Of a stretch of DNA of 64,000 bases, positions 42,641-51,533 are shown piece by piece. The notes under the pieces were generated by a model. That model had not been told where the DNA came from. It did not search any database and was given only the letters and a program-made list of their open reading frames with translations. The stretch lies in contig NZ_MKZO01000004.1 in the NCBI RefSeq assembly GCF_001941965.1, positions 1-64,000 on the forward strand, written 5' to 3'. Made by a program: the position numbers and the translations under genes. Position 1 is the stretch's first letter. The number at the start of each line of letters is the position of its first letter. The stretch is from Pseudomonas putida. GTDB taxonomy: Bacteria > Pseudomonadota > Gammaproteobacteria > Pseudomonadales > Pseudomonadaceae.

Positions 42641-42924
42641 CCACTCCAGTACAGCAGTGCTCGCAACCCAAAGACCTGCTTTGCGTTACCGCACAGGCTC
42701 CCGTTTGCGCCCCAATGGATACGATCACCTGTGCCGCAGAGCGAGCTCAGGGAGTGTTGTGCTTGTTGAGGAATCAGTTCGAGGCGGAGCAGGGCCAGCG
42801 CCTGACTAAGCGTGTGATCCCCTGCGACTTGTGTGACGTGTGTGGAACGCTGGAGCAGACTCGTACCCTAGCCGTGCATGCCGATGACTCGACCCGCCAT
42901 GTCGCGGAATGGGGGCGGAAATGA
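42637..42924 (+). CDS. Small Cys-rich satellite protein
   Basis: A 95-residue protein with eight cysteines, including CDLCDVCG near residue 68, which may bind zinc. Start and stop overlap both neighbours by 4 bp, so it is translated as part of the primase operon. No named family recognised. Confidence 0.65.
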   Translation: MTTPVQQCSQPKDLLCVTAQAPVCAPMDTITCAAERAQGVLCLLRNQFEAEQGQRLTKRVIPCDLCDVCGTLEQTRTLAVHADDSTRHVAEWGRK

Positions 42925-43205
42925 GCGGGCGCGTGCACGTTAATACCGCGGGTGGCACTAGTTTCTCTAAGCACAACTCGTCGAATGTTCCGTTCTTCCA
43001 GGTGTGCCCCGATATCTCTGGAGAGGAAGCGTTGGAGCAAGCTTCGGTGCTCATGAGCTGCGTGAACAAATTGACTCAACTGGCCGGCGTGAACGACGAC
43101 AACAATGCGCTGGTGTGGGCTGCGCACTATTTGGGTGAGCAGGCTAAGGCTCTTGTCGATGATGTGACCACTGGGATTCAGATTGCCGAGAGTGGCCAGG
43201 CATGA
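42921..43205 (+). CDS. DUF3077-domain protein
   Basis: A 94-residue protein with the DUF3077 pattern FFQVCPDISGEEALEQASVLMSCVNKLTQLA followed by NALVWAAHYLGEQAKALVDD. The family is common in Pseudomonas genomes and mobile elements and has no known function. It overlaps the preceding stop and the primase start. Confidence 0.75.
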   Translation: MSGRVHVNTAGGTSFSKHNSSNVPFFQVCPDISGEEALEQASVLMSCVNKLTQLAGVNDDNNALVWAAHYLGEQAKALVDDVTTGIQIAESGQA

Positions 43206-46075
43206 GTAGGAAGATGCCCAACTCCAGGCATCCGACCTTTGCGCAGGTCAAGGCCGCCTCCTGCGCAGCGATTGACCGCGTGCTTGCCCACTGGCTTCCC
43301 GGTGGCAAGCGCGTGGACGGTGGTAAGGAATATACCGCCCCCAACCCAACAAGAGCGGACAAGCATTCAGGCTCGCTCAAGGTGAACTTAACCAAAGCCA
43401 CCTGGTGCGACTTCGCCACCGGTGACAAAGGCGGTGATTTGATTGACTTGGTGCGCTACCTCGATCGAGGCACCGATGTGGAGGCGTGCAACAAATTGGC
43501 GGCCTTTCTCGGTGTTGAGGCGACGAGCAGCTCCAACGTCACGCCGCCCACTAGCCAGGCTAAGAAACCAGAGTGGGTGCCTGTGCTACCCATTCCTGAG
43601 CAGGCAATGCAGAAGGTGCTGCAAGCGCACCGGCAACACGGTAAACCTTCCAAAGTTTGGATTTACCGTGATGCCACCGGTCAGCCGCTCATGGTGTTGT
43701 ACCGCTTCGACCTCGGGCCGGATGAAAGCGGCACGCCACGCAAGGTGTTCGCGCCCCTCACCTGGTGTAAACAAACTGCTAATGACTCACGGGCCTGGCG
43801 CTGGCAGGGCTTATCGGAGCCTCGTCCGCTGCTGCGTCTTGATGAGCTGGCTAAACGCTCCTCGGCACCCGTCGTGCTGTGCGAGGGCGAGAAGGCTGCC
43901 GATGCCGCTGCCGAGCTATTGCCCGAGCATGTTGCCACCTGCTGGCCTAACGGGACGAACTCTTGGCAGAAGGCTGATTTCGCCGCGTTAGTCGGGCGTG
44001 ACGTGTTGCTGTGGCCAGACAACGACGCCCCAGGTTTGAAGTGCATGGATGCCTTGGCCGAGCACCTGCGAAAGCTCGGAGCAGCTACGGTACAAACGGT
44101 AGCCTTGGCGGTGTTCGGGCAACACCCCGGCATGGACGGTGAGCACCCCACCTTCGCCCCTGGCGGGAAGTTGCTCGAAGGTGACGATGCGGCTGATGCC
44201 CAATCCAAAGGCTGGACTGCCCAACACTTGGCAGAGCTGCAACGCACCGGGGAACTGTTCGCCGCACCTGCCGCTACCCCGACACCCACCAAGCAGAGCA
44301 AGGCCACTGGCCGGGCCAAGCCGCAACCTGAGAAGAAAACAGCCCAGTCCCCGAGCGGCTTCCGTGTCACAAAGGATGGGGTGTTCTATGCCGGTGACGA
44401 TGGCGAAGCACGCCCGGTTTGTTCACGGCTAGAGATATTGGCTCGCACGCGTGATGAAAAGGGTCACGGCTGGGGCCTGCTGGTAGAGTTCGATGACCCG
44501 GATGGGGCCAATAAGCGCCTCAACATTCCGGCCAGGGCAATGGCGGGCGACTTTGGCAAGGAAGTGCTCGCGCCACTGGTAGATATGGGGCTGCGCCTGG
44601 CGCCCGTGCGCACCGCTCGCAATTCGCGCAATGATCTACAGAGCTACTTACAAGGCTATGACGGTACTGAGCGTGCTCGCTTGGTCACGCGTCTAGGTTG
44701 GCACGGGGATGCTTACTTGCTGCCAGATCGGCAGATAGGTGCCAGCGCCGAGTATCTGCACTTCTACGAAGCCGGTGCCCAGCTTCCGCCGATCACTCAG
44801 GCAGGGACACTGGAACAATGGCAGCAGCAAATCGGTGCGCTTTGCGTGGGCAACAACCGCTTGGCTTTCGTCGTGTGCGTGGCTTTCGCAGGTGCGGTAT
44901 TGCATCTACTGGGGCACGAGTCGGGTGGCTTCCACCTGTATGGCGATAGCTCGGGCGGGAAGACCACTCACCTGCAGGTGGCTGCCTCGGTGTGGGGGGG
45001 GCCACGCCTAGTGCGTTCCTGGCGTTCTACAGACAACGCCTTGGAAAGTATCGCGGCAGCGCACTCGGACGGGTTGCTGGTGCTAGATGAGATCGGGATG
45101 TGCGACCCACGGATCATTGGAGAAACTGTCTACATGCTGGGTAACGGCACCGGTAAGGCGCGGGCCAATGATCGGGGAATGAGTGGGCGCCAAGTCCAGG
45201 AGTGGCGCTTGCTGTTTCTCTCCACCGGGGAAAAGACCTTGGCGCAGCACATGGCCGAGGCAAACAAGGAATTGAAAGCCGGTATGGAGGTGCGACTGCT
45301 CGCTGTACCTGCTGACGCGAGCAAAGGACTAGGGTTGTTCGAAGAGCTGCATGGCTTCGATGATGCCGCCGCGCTTTCGGATGCGCTCAAAGCCCGGGTG
45401 AGCCGATGCTATGGCACGCCTGCCCCGGCTTTCCTGTCGGCCCTCTGTGATCCCGCCAAGTTGCGAGCGTATGCGGCCATGGTGCGCCGCAGTCTAGAGC
45501 GCTTTACCGCTGAGGCATTACCTGTCAACGCCAGCGGCCAGGCACAGCGTGCCGCAACTCGCTTCGGACTGGCAGCGGCGGCGGGTGAGTTGGCCACAGC
45601 ATTGGGCGTTACAGGATGGCCAGACGGTCTAGCCCTCCAATCTGCCCGTGTGTGCTTGGATGCTTGGTTGGCTGAGCGTGGCGGTGCTGGAAACCTGGAG
45701 GGTGACGCCATTGTGGCCAGACTGCGCGGCATAGTGGAGCGCTATGGAGAAAGTCGCTTCACGCGATGGGATGCGATTGCCGCGAAGACCGATGACCATG
45801 CGCCTCGTACAGCAGACCGCCTTGGCTTTCGCAGGACTATGGATCATGGAATTGGTGACTCTCTATATACGTCGGTGACCTATTACTTCCTCGGCACAAC
45901 TTGGCGCGATGAGGTTTTCAAAGGGATGAACTTGCGCAATGTCAACAGGGAACTGGTTGCGCGCGGAATACTTGAGCCCAGTGGAGACGGAAAAGCCGCC
46001 CAATCCGTAACACTACCCGGAATGCCGAAAGGACGGGTTTATGTTGTGAATTCAAACGTATTGCTTAGCGACTAA
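43202..46075 (+). CDS. Satellite primase-helicase (TOPRIM + DUF927)
   Basis: A 957-residue replication protein. The N-terminal primase part carries CHC2-like and TOPRIM features (VVLCEGEKAADAAAELL near residue 224 and LLWPDND near 273). A linker is rich in Pro/Lys. The C-terminal DUF927 helicase shows Walker A GDSSGGKTT near residue 581, Walker B LLVLDEIGMCD near 623 and NGTGKARANDRGM. This architecture serves as the alpha-like initiator-primase-helicase of P4-like satellites. It is probably the protein that recognises the two iteron clusters. Confidence 0.85.
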   Translation: MSRKMPNSRHPTFAQVKAASCAAIDRVLAHWLPGGKRVDGGKEYTAPNPTRADKHSGSLKVNLTKATWCDFATGDKGGDLIDLVRYLDRGTDVEACNKLAAFLGVEATSSSNVTPPTSQAKKPEWVPVLPIPEQAMQKVLQAHRQHGKPSKVWIYRDATGQPLMVLYRFDLGPDESGTPRKVFAPLTWCKQTANDSRAWRWQGLSEPRPLLRLDELAKRSSAPVVLCEGEKAADAAAELLPEHVATCWPNGTNSWQKADFAALVGRDVLLWPDNDAPGLKCMDALAEHLRKLGAATVQTVALAVFGQHPGMDGEHPTFAPGGKLLEGDDAADAQSKGWTAQHLAELQRTGELFAAPAATPTPTKQSKATGRAKPQPEKKTAQSPSGFRVTKDGVFYAGDDGEARPVCSRLEILARTRDEKGHGWGLLVEFDDPDGANKRLNIPARAMAGDFGKEVLAPLVDMGLRLAPVRTARNSRNDLQSYLQGYDGTERARLVTRLGWHGDAYLLPDRQIGASAEYLHFYEAGAQLPPITQAGTLEQWQQQIGALCVGNNRLAFVVCVAFAGAVLHLLGHESGGFHLYGDSSGGKTTHLQVAASVWGGPRLVRSWRSTDNALESIAAAHSDGLLVLDEIGMCDPRIIGETVYMLGNGTGKARANDRGMSGRQVQEWRLLFLSTGEKTLAQHMAEANKELKAGMEVRLLAVPADASKGLGLFEELHGFDDAAALSDALKARVSRCYGTPAPAFLSALCDPAKLRAYAAMVRRSLERFTAEALPVNASGQAQRAATRFGLAAAAGELATALGVTGWPDGLALQSARVCLDAWLAERGGAGNLEGDAIVARLRGIVERYGESRFTRWDAIAAKTDDHAPRTADRLGFRRTMDHGIGDSLYTSVTYYFLGTTWRDEVFKGMNLRNVNRELVARGILEPSGDGKAAQSVTLPGMPKGRVYVVNSNVLLSD

Positions 46076-46170
46076 ATAATAGCGCTCAACGAGTTTGGAG
46101 ATTATTGGCCAATTATAGGCTCGGCCTGCCTACGCCTGCGCTTATATAAATTTAATTATTGGAGTCCAAA

Positions 46171-47025
46171 ATGAGTACGAATTCTTCTGCGCTAAAACAA
46201 TGCCAGGCTGAACTGGAGAGCTTGAAGAAAGAACTTCCCAGGCTAAAGGCAGTTTCTGACGAGGCAGCGAAAAACTTTTCGAATAGCCGTCAGGGAAGAC
46301 CTGTTTATCCTCGAGATCAGATCGGTCCTTATTCGAATGCTAAGGCCAGAATTGATGAGCTATCCCGTGAGATTGCAAAACTTCAGGGGCTGGTGAATTG
46401 GGAGGAGGGTGTAAAGTCTGCCTCTGAGGATGTGCGTCTGACAAGAAAGAATATAGCCAAGGCCGAGAGCGAAATAAAGACTCTGCGTGATAAGCGAGAG
46501 ACGCTTGAGTCCAAAAGGGCTGCTCTTATTGCGAAGCACGAGCGTGAATTTAAAGCGGCTGAGCACGATGAGCATGAGGCCGCCCAAGCTTATGCCAAAG
46601 CGATAGGGGAGAATGATAGTGGGGGTGAGAGCAAGGCAGAGGGATTGTTGGAGAAAGCATCCCGGGCATTGGCGGTAATTAAACAAACGCTTCAAGGTGC
46701 TAATACAGTTTCCTCTGCACTGAGTGGTCAGCTCGCGGAGCTTGACGATGCAATTCAACTGAAGCAATCCGAGCTTGATAGCTTGAACTCTAAAGTCCTG
46801 CAGGCTGCTCGATTTTATTGGGCTGACCGATTTGAGAAGGCTGCACATGAACTGGCGACCCTGGCAGCCCATGTTGCAGCCGCTGAAAAACTACTTGGAT
46901 ATGGCGATAGCTTGAGTGACTTCTATATTCCAACTGTATCTCCTGTAAAAGGTCGCTTCATTTCTCATCGCAGACTTTTGGAGCGACGTAGCAATATAAC
47001 GCTGGAGCAGTTGACAGACATATAG
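46171..47025 (+). CDS. Coiled-coil protein of unknown function
   Basis: A 284-residue protein that is almost entirely coiled coil (LKQCQAELESLKKELPRLKAV... KNIAKAESEIKTLRDKRETLESKRAAL). The ATG at 46171 has GGAG 7 nt upstream; a TTG 12 bp earlier is less likely. It follows the primase by 95 bp on the same strand with lower GC. It may be cargo or a structural helper. No motif beyond the coiled coil is visible. Confidence 0.65.
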   Translation: MSTNSSALKQCQAELESLKKELPRLKAVSDEAAKNFSNSRQGRPVYPRDQIGPYSNAKARIDELSREIAKLQGLVNWEEGVKSASEDVRLTRKNIAKAESEIKTLRDKRETLESKRAALIAKHEREFKAAEHDEHEAAQAYAKAIGENDSGGESKAEGLLEKASRALAVIKQTLQGANTVSSALSGQLAELDDAIQLKQSELDSLNSKVLQAARFYWADRFEKAAHELATLAAHVAAAEKLLGYGDSLSDFYIPTVSPVKGRFISHRRLLERRSNITLEQLTDI

Positions 47026-47060
47026 TTAAAAACTCCCGCAGCTCAGCTTCGCCACAGGAT

Positions 47061-47098
47061 CAAAACACCATCTCCAAATGTTTCGCGATGGTGTTTTG
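47061..47098. terminator. Bidirectional terminator
   Basis: CAAAACACCATC (47061-47072) pairs perfectly with GATGGTGTTTTG (47087-47098). It separates the coiled-coil gene from the convergent gene at 47130. Confidence 0.85.
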
Positions 47099-47129
47099 GT
47101 CTGCCTGAATAAGAGAATTTCAGCTGCGC

Positions 47130-47936
47130 TTACTGACATAACTCGCAAGTCAAGTATTTATTTAAATACGGCCCGTCGTCCGTATGAAAGTCAATTATTC
47201 GCGCTGGATGGTAGTGGTTTTTAATGCACTCAGCAGGTATGTCGTGCCTCACTTCATAGCAGGGCGCCGACGACGTTCTCCGCGGCTTTCTCGCTCTAAG
47301 CTGCCCCCACTCCGAGAGGATCATCTTTCCGACCTCACGCTTCTGCGCGTCAGGGATGAGGGTCACGGGGATATTAACCTCTAGAACCGTAGGGATGCCG
47401 ATCTGCCGCAGGCGTAACCGATAGTCCTCTCCCCATCGGTCTCCGTCACTCATACGAGCTGCAAGAGCCATCAAGTACTCACTGCCGTGGATAATGTAAT
47501 GGCCATGCTGCTCAATCATTTTTCTATCGTCACTCGATAGCCAGATACGGCCCCGTTCAATTAGTCCACGCTGATGCATCCGCTCAATCGCTCGATGCCG
47601 CAATCCGCTCGGAACGTCAGCGTAAATCCTGTGGAATTTTGTCAGAATTCTTTCTACAGCCTGCCCTTTGAGACCACTCTCAAAATACGAAGATAGGCGT
47701 TCCGGCCTACATCCATGAACCCCCTTAGCGTGGGTGTAGTAGCCCCAAACGGCCTTACAGAAAGCTGGCACTATACGCTCATAATTAGGCAGCCAATCCA
47801 TCACATCTGACCAGCAATCGGGCCGGGTACGCTCAAGGTGCTTGCGTACATGAGGTGTCAAAATCAGGGAAGCATACCTAGGAACTGCTCTTAACCAGGT
47901 AAGACGATCGCGCCAATCGAGTACACGTTCAATCAT
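47130..47936 (-). CDS. Orphan cargo protein, possible ADP-ribosyltransferase-like fold
   Basis: A 268-residue protein I cannot name. Its C-terminal half has a recurring pattern: RGRIWLSSDDRKMIEQHGHYIIHGSEYLMALAARM... GIPTVLEVNIPVTLI... DIPAECIKNHYHPARIIDFH. This resembles an ADP-ribosyltransferase-like layout (Ser/Gly-Ser-Glu strand and a HYHP loop), but that is only a visual impression. No signal peptide. It stands in the satellite cargo zone, opposite to the core genes, with its own hairpin terminator. A stand-alone defence or toxin gene is plausible. Confidence 0.55.
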   Translation of the reverse strand: MIERVLDWRDRLTWLRAVPRYASLILTPHVRKHLERTRPDCWSDVMDWLPNYERIVPAFCKAVWGYYTHAKGVHGCRPERLSSYFESGLKGQAVERILTKFHRIYADVPSGLRHRAIERMHQRGLIERGRIWLSSDDRKMIEQHGHYIIHGSEYLMALAARMSDGDRWGEDYRLRLRQIGIPTVLEVNIPVTLIPDAQKREVGKMILSEWGQLRARKPRRTSSAPCYEVRHDIPAECIKNHYHPARIIDFHTDDGPYLNKYLTCELCQ

Positions 47937-48106
47937 AGTATTTCCAATCTATTAAATACCATACACCGCTGACTGGCGCTTTCTTACGGGTGAAGCAGAT
48001 ATCCGGAAAGTTGTACGTATATGAGCCGCCACCCACAAGTACCAGTCAAAGCAGTCATTCAGATATGTATTTGAAAACTGAAAAGCCAAAGTTGAAGTTA
48101 GAATAA

Positions 48107-48139
48107 TTAGCGGCCTAGATTTAGAATTTAGGCCGCTAA
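48107..48139 (-). terminator. Terminator of the two-gene cargo operon
   Basis: TTAGCGGCCTA (48107-48117) pairs perfectly with TAGGCCGCTAA (48129-48139). On the minus strand it follows the stop at 48147 and is followed by TTATTC. Confidence 0.75.
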
Positions 48140-48146
48140 CGAGCAA

Positions 48147-49268
48147 TTAGCTCATATCGGGAAATCGAAGGTTGTTGAAGTCATCCTCAAGTTGAGATGC
48201 AAACTCACGGGGCAGCTTCAAAGAATCAACGAGGTAGCGCGTAAGGCTTACGCAAAATTGTCTCAATCTTTTATTTGAATGTATTTTTTCTGAAATGTAA
48301 TCATGCTTTTCCTCACTTTTACTGGTGACTTTCATAAAGGCAAACTCCCTAAGGGGGAACATGCATTTTTGTATATCCATAGGGGAATTAAGTAGTTTTC
48401 GCGTTAGCTCCATGAACCCAGACCAGTCTCTGAGCTCGGGCTCCTGAAGTGGCACTCCATCTCGCTGAGCCGCGAAAAGCTCAGTCAGCCTACTTCGCAA
48501 GAGGTAGCTGTCTCGCCCCCCCCAAATATAATATTTGAGAATGGTCTCAAATTGTTTTTCCTCTGCGTCAAACTCAATGATGTTTCTTAGGTCGTGCACA
48601 ACTTGCGCCATCAAGAAGGCAAATATAGATACGGAGTATAAGAAAAGGCATTTGTGCTTATCTTTTCCCGGATCAAGCTCACCTTTGATTTTGGTAAGTG
48701 CAGCTAAGAATTTTCGCAAAGCTTTAACTGCATCCCGCTCAATTGGAATTTCGCTGTGGAGAAAAGCCGAATACTTACTAAGGCTGGGATCATGGATCGC
48801 CACCTCAAAAAGCCTGGTCCAATTGTCGATGGATGTCGAATAGCAATAATCAATACTAAAATCAACAGAGCACGAGTTGGCATAGCTCTGAAATTGAGCC
48901 TCATCAAACAAATGAACTTTTATTTGCTTTGCCGATAAACGATGCGCTTCAGACGCTTTTTTTCTAAGGATGATAAATGACTCGTCACACCCCGTAAAAC
49001 CCATTAAGCCCCCGGCCCAAAAGGCTCTATTGATCGGACTTGTTTTGCCTAGAGTCTTACAGTCAAAAGCAACTCTTCGCGGGCGGCCCGTTGAGTCAAT
49101 TTTAATCCCCAATACATCAATGTCGGTAATTATTGTGCTTGTGGTTGATAGCTCTCTGAAGTTTTGCACATCAACTTCCGGGAAGGGAACCATATCATTG
49201 ACAAGGCAAAAGCGAATTGCCATTTCTTTCTGGTGGATATCTTTATCTAATTTAGACATATTATTCAT
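48147..49268 (-). CDS. PD-(D/E)xK nuclease-like cargo protein
   Basis: A 373-residue protein from the AT-rich cargo. Near the N-terminus it has the restriction-nuclease pattern: an acidic helix (PFPEVDVQNFRE), TDIDVLGIK with D49/D51 and, 18 residues later, AFDCKT with D69/K71. The remaining 300 residues are helical and unassigned. Translation starts at ATG 49268, eight bases inside the end of the upstream gene, or at 49259. Coupling to that gene indicates a two-component system. I know no named system with this pair; defence effector is an inference. Confidence 0.6.
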   Translation of the reverse strand: MNNMSKLDKDIHQKEMAIRFCLVNDMVPFPEVDVQNFRELSTTSTIITDIDVLGIKIDSTGRPRRVAFDCKTLGKTSPINRAFWAGGLMGFTGCDESFIILRKKASEAHRLSAKQIKVHLFDEAQFQSYANSCSVDFSIDYCYSTSIDNWTRLFEVAIHDPSLSKYSAFLHSEIPIERDAVKALRKFLAALTKIKGELDPGKDKHKCLFLYSVSIFAFLMAQVVHDLRNIIEFDAEEKQFETILKYYIWGGRDSYLLRSRLTELFAAQRDGVPLQEPELRDWSGFMELTRKLLNSPMDIQKCMFPLREFAFMKVTSKSEEKHDYISEKIHSNKRLRQFCVSLTRYLVDSLKLPREFASQLEDDFNNLRFPDMS

Positions 49269-50538
49269 ACGCAAATATTAGTTGCTCGAACTGATCCGCA
49301 GAGTCGCCCTGCAGGGCAATCTGGTCTCGACCTTTCAATTCAGCAGCAGAAATTATAGACTGAATATATCTCTCGTCCTTAGATAGTGCTAGTCGAGCTT
49401 CTTGCCGAACATCAAGATTTGCTAGCTCTCCTGTCCTTAAAAGATTAATGGCCAAGTCTAGCGCCGCTCTGTTTTCTTCTCCCGGAGTCAGGTGAAACTG
49501 ATATCTATCACCCGTTACATGTTTCAAATGACCAACCCTGAGAAATACTAAATTTCTATACTGATTAACAGCTTCAGAGTTTGAGCCAATATAGCCTTGA
49601 TCTCTCAGCACCTCTAAAATCCGTACCGGCATTTTGATTCTATATTGATCTGCTAGTAACTGCCCTTTTCTCACGCACGATACTAAAGCCATAGCCCGTT
49701 CATATATTTCGCGGTTAGATGCGTCGAGGCGATTTCCGCCTGGCTTCGGAGTAAAAACAAATGTTTCTTTAGAGTTTTTGAATTCTATTGATGGTGGCTT
49801 TAGTATTCCTTCCGTACATAGATGAACTAGTAGTTGCATTTGCTCTGTGGTGAGCTTTTTTCCACCCAACTCAAGGCGCTTCTGAATCAAAGAAAGCGGC
49901 CATCCTTGGTTGCTTTTTATAACTTCAAGTACGGTAGCAATATCATCTGCTCCAACTCTAGCAGTAACATCAGCCAATTCGTCAAGATTGTCAGAAAAAT
50001 AAAACGGGCTAGCGATGATGCTTCTGCCACGGGCGCGGAATTCTTTGAAGTAATTGCCGGTTGAACCGATGTTGACGCAACGCTCTAGTAAAGGACGATC
50101 GATGCCAATTGTTGAAATAAGTCTATCTCTATTTTCCGGCTTGCTTTGAAGCTCAGATAGGATAAGCAACGTCCCTTGCTCGTGTTCGTTTAACTCCGAA
50201 AATGTAAAGTAATCCCCCACCCCCTCATAAAGGTCTTTGAAGTGCGGGATGTTTGGTATTATGGAGATGATTTTAACTCCCTTTTTAACCAAATCGATAT
50301 ATCCAATTTCGGATAGAACTCCGCAGACTTCTTTTAAAGCGTAGGATGGAATCGAAAAGAAGTGATCACTAACCTTCCTCAGTACCTCGAAATCGATTTC
50401 CTGTAAGCCTCGGAGGTGGATAGCAAGCGTTGCTGCCATTCCCATTGTTCTCAATCGGTCAAAGTCAGGAACATCTATCCTGCCTAGACCCGCCTGAACA
50501 TCATAAGAAAGCTCGATTAATTTACGGCCACTAAGCAT
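49261..50538 (-). CDS. Cargo protein with winged-helix-like segments
   Basis: A 425-residue soluble protein. The start at 50538 has AAGGAG 7 nt upstream; the frame is open further but the extra residues look non-coding. Segments such as LSLIQKRLELGGKKLTTEQMQLLVHLCTEGILKPP and RILEVLRDQGYIGSNSEAV read like winged helices. No Walker or nuclease motif is visible. Its stop overlaps the start of the nuclease-like gene by 8 bp. It could be the sensor or DNA-recognition part of a two-gene defence module. Confidence 0.55.
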   Translation of the reverse strand: MLSGRKLIELSYDVQAGLGRIDVPDFDRLRTMGMAATLAIHLRGLQEIDFEVLRKVSDHFFSIPSYALKEVCGVLSEIGYIDLVKKGVKIISIIPNIPHFKDLYEGVGDYFTFSELNEHEQGTLLILSELQSKPENRDRLISTIGIDRPLLERCVNIGSTGNYFKEFRARGRSIIASPFYFSDNLDELADVTARVGADDIATVLEVIKSNQGWPLSLIQKRLELGGKKLTTEQMQLLVHLCTEGILKPPSIEFKNSKETFVFTPKPGGNRLDASNREIYERAMALVSCVRKGQLLADQYRIKMPVRILEVLRDQGYIGSNSEAVNQYRNLVFLRVGHLKHVTGDRYQFHLTPGEENRAALDLAINLLRTGELANLDVRQEARLALSKDERYIQSIISAAELKGRDQIALQGDSADQFEQLIFAYE

Positions 50539-50826
50539 TAACACTCTCCTTCGCGTTTGTACCTTAAGGCGTCCGGTTAGATTTCCCCTATGGCTTACCA
50601 AAACGGGGGCTACCACAGTAGGAAACTATACTATAATCCGAGCACGTGCATGTTGACCACTCCGTACGCAGCGATGCAACCATCGCTTATGCGATTCAGA
50701 TTTTGGCCGCAGGAAGAAAGCAGGCTTAAAAAAGGAAAACATCATTAGTAAAAACTCCTTTGACCGCATGGCTGGAGTTGTCGTCAGCACGATCGCACTG
50801 AGCGAAGAGGTGATTTGAATCAGCTG

Positions 50827-51354
50827 TTACATATATGATGTCAATTTGCCGAGAGCTTCATAGCTAGCATGAAGATCGCGGATGAAGTCCTCAGCCAATT
50901 CTGGCAAGCCCAATATATAGGTGTCTCGGTAGGAGATTTTAAATATCTTGTAATTTTGCATGCTGCCAATGTGTCCTGTGGATATGGGTTTGAATGGTCG
51001 ATTCGTGAGTATTTGCCTATTAAGCTGACTTTCTTCAATTATGTTGTATTGGTCCGCAGTCAGGTCTATCGCTGTCTCCAGGTACTCAAGCCAGTAATGG
51101 GAGATCGTATAGTCTCCATCGTGATTTGCGGCTATTCCACTAACACCATAAATCACTATTGAGGGCCATTTTTGGAGCGCATGATATACAAACAGCAAGG
51201 AAGATAGTTTGCAGTTCATGACTGGAAAGTCATCTGTCACCAACAAGTTTTTTGTTGTTTTGGCAAGCTCCAATTTCAGTCTGAATTTTTCTGCCTCAGC
51301 AATAATTTCATTTGCTTCTGGATGTTTCATGACTAGGTCCACGGTTATATTCAT
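50827..51354 (-). CDS. Small protein with Cys-His-Asp triad (protease-like)
   Basis: A 175-residue protein containing VMNCKLSSLLFVYHAL with C48, TISHYWLEYLETAIDLTADQYN with H86 and D97. The order and spacing suggest a transglutaminase/papain-like catalytic triad, and HxWLEY...IDLTADQ is a pattern I associate with small phage- or element-borne cysteine-peptidase-like proteins. No signal peptide. It lies 290 bp upstream of the two-gene operon on the same strand, with its own promoter space. Substrate and role are unknown. Confidence 0.55.
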   Translation of the reverse strand: MNITVDLVMKHPEANEIIAEAEKFRLKLELAKTTKNLLVTDDFPVMNCKLSSLLFVYHALQKWPSIVIYGVSGIAANHDGDYTISHYWLEYLETAIDLTADQYNIIEESQLNRQILTNRPFKPISTGHIGSMQNYKIFKISYRDTYILGLPELAEDFIRDLHASYEALGKLTSYM

Positions 51355-51533
51355 TTGCGGGTGAGCGCGTTCATAGCGATTGACAGTTCAGGGGCGAAGT
51401 AGAGAACATTGCGACTTCGGCGAAAACACTAATCGACTTGAGCATGATATTTCCCTTACATGAGGGACAAGTATTTTATCTGGCCCCAACATTATCATCA
51501 CGCCAAAATGGTAGTTCAAGTCTATAAGGCTAA

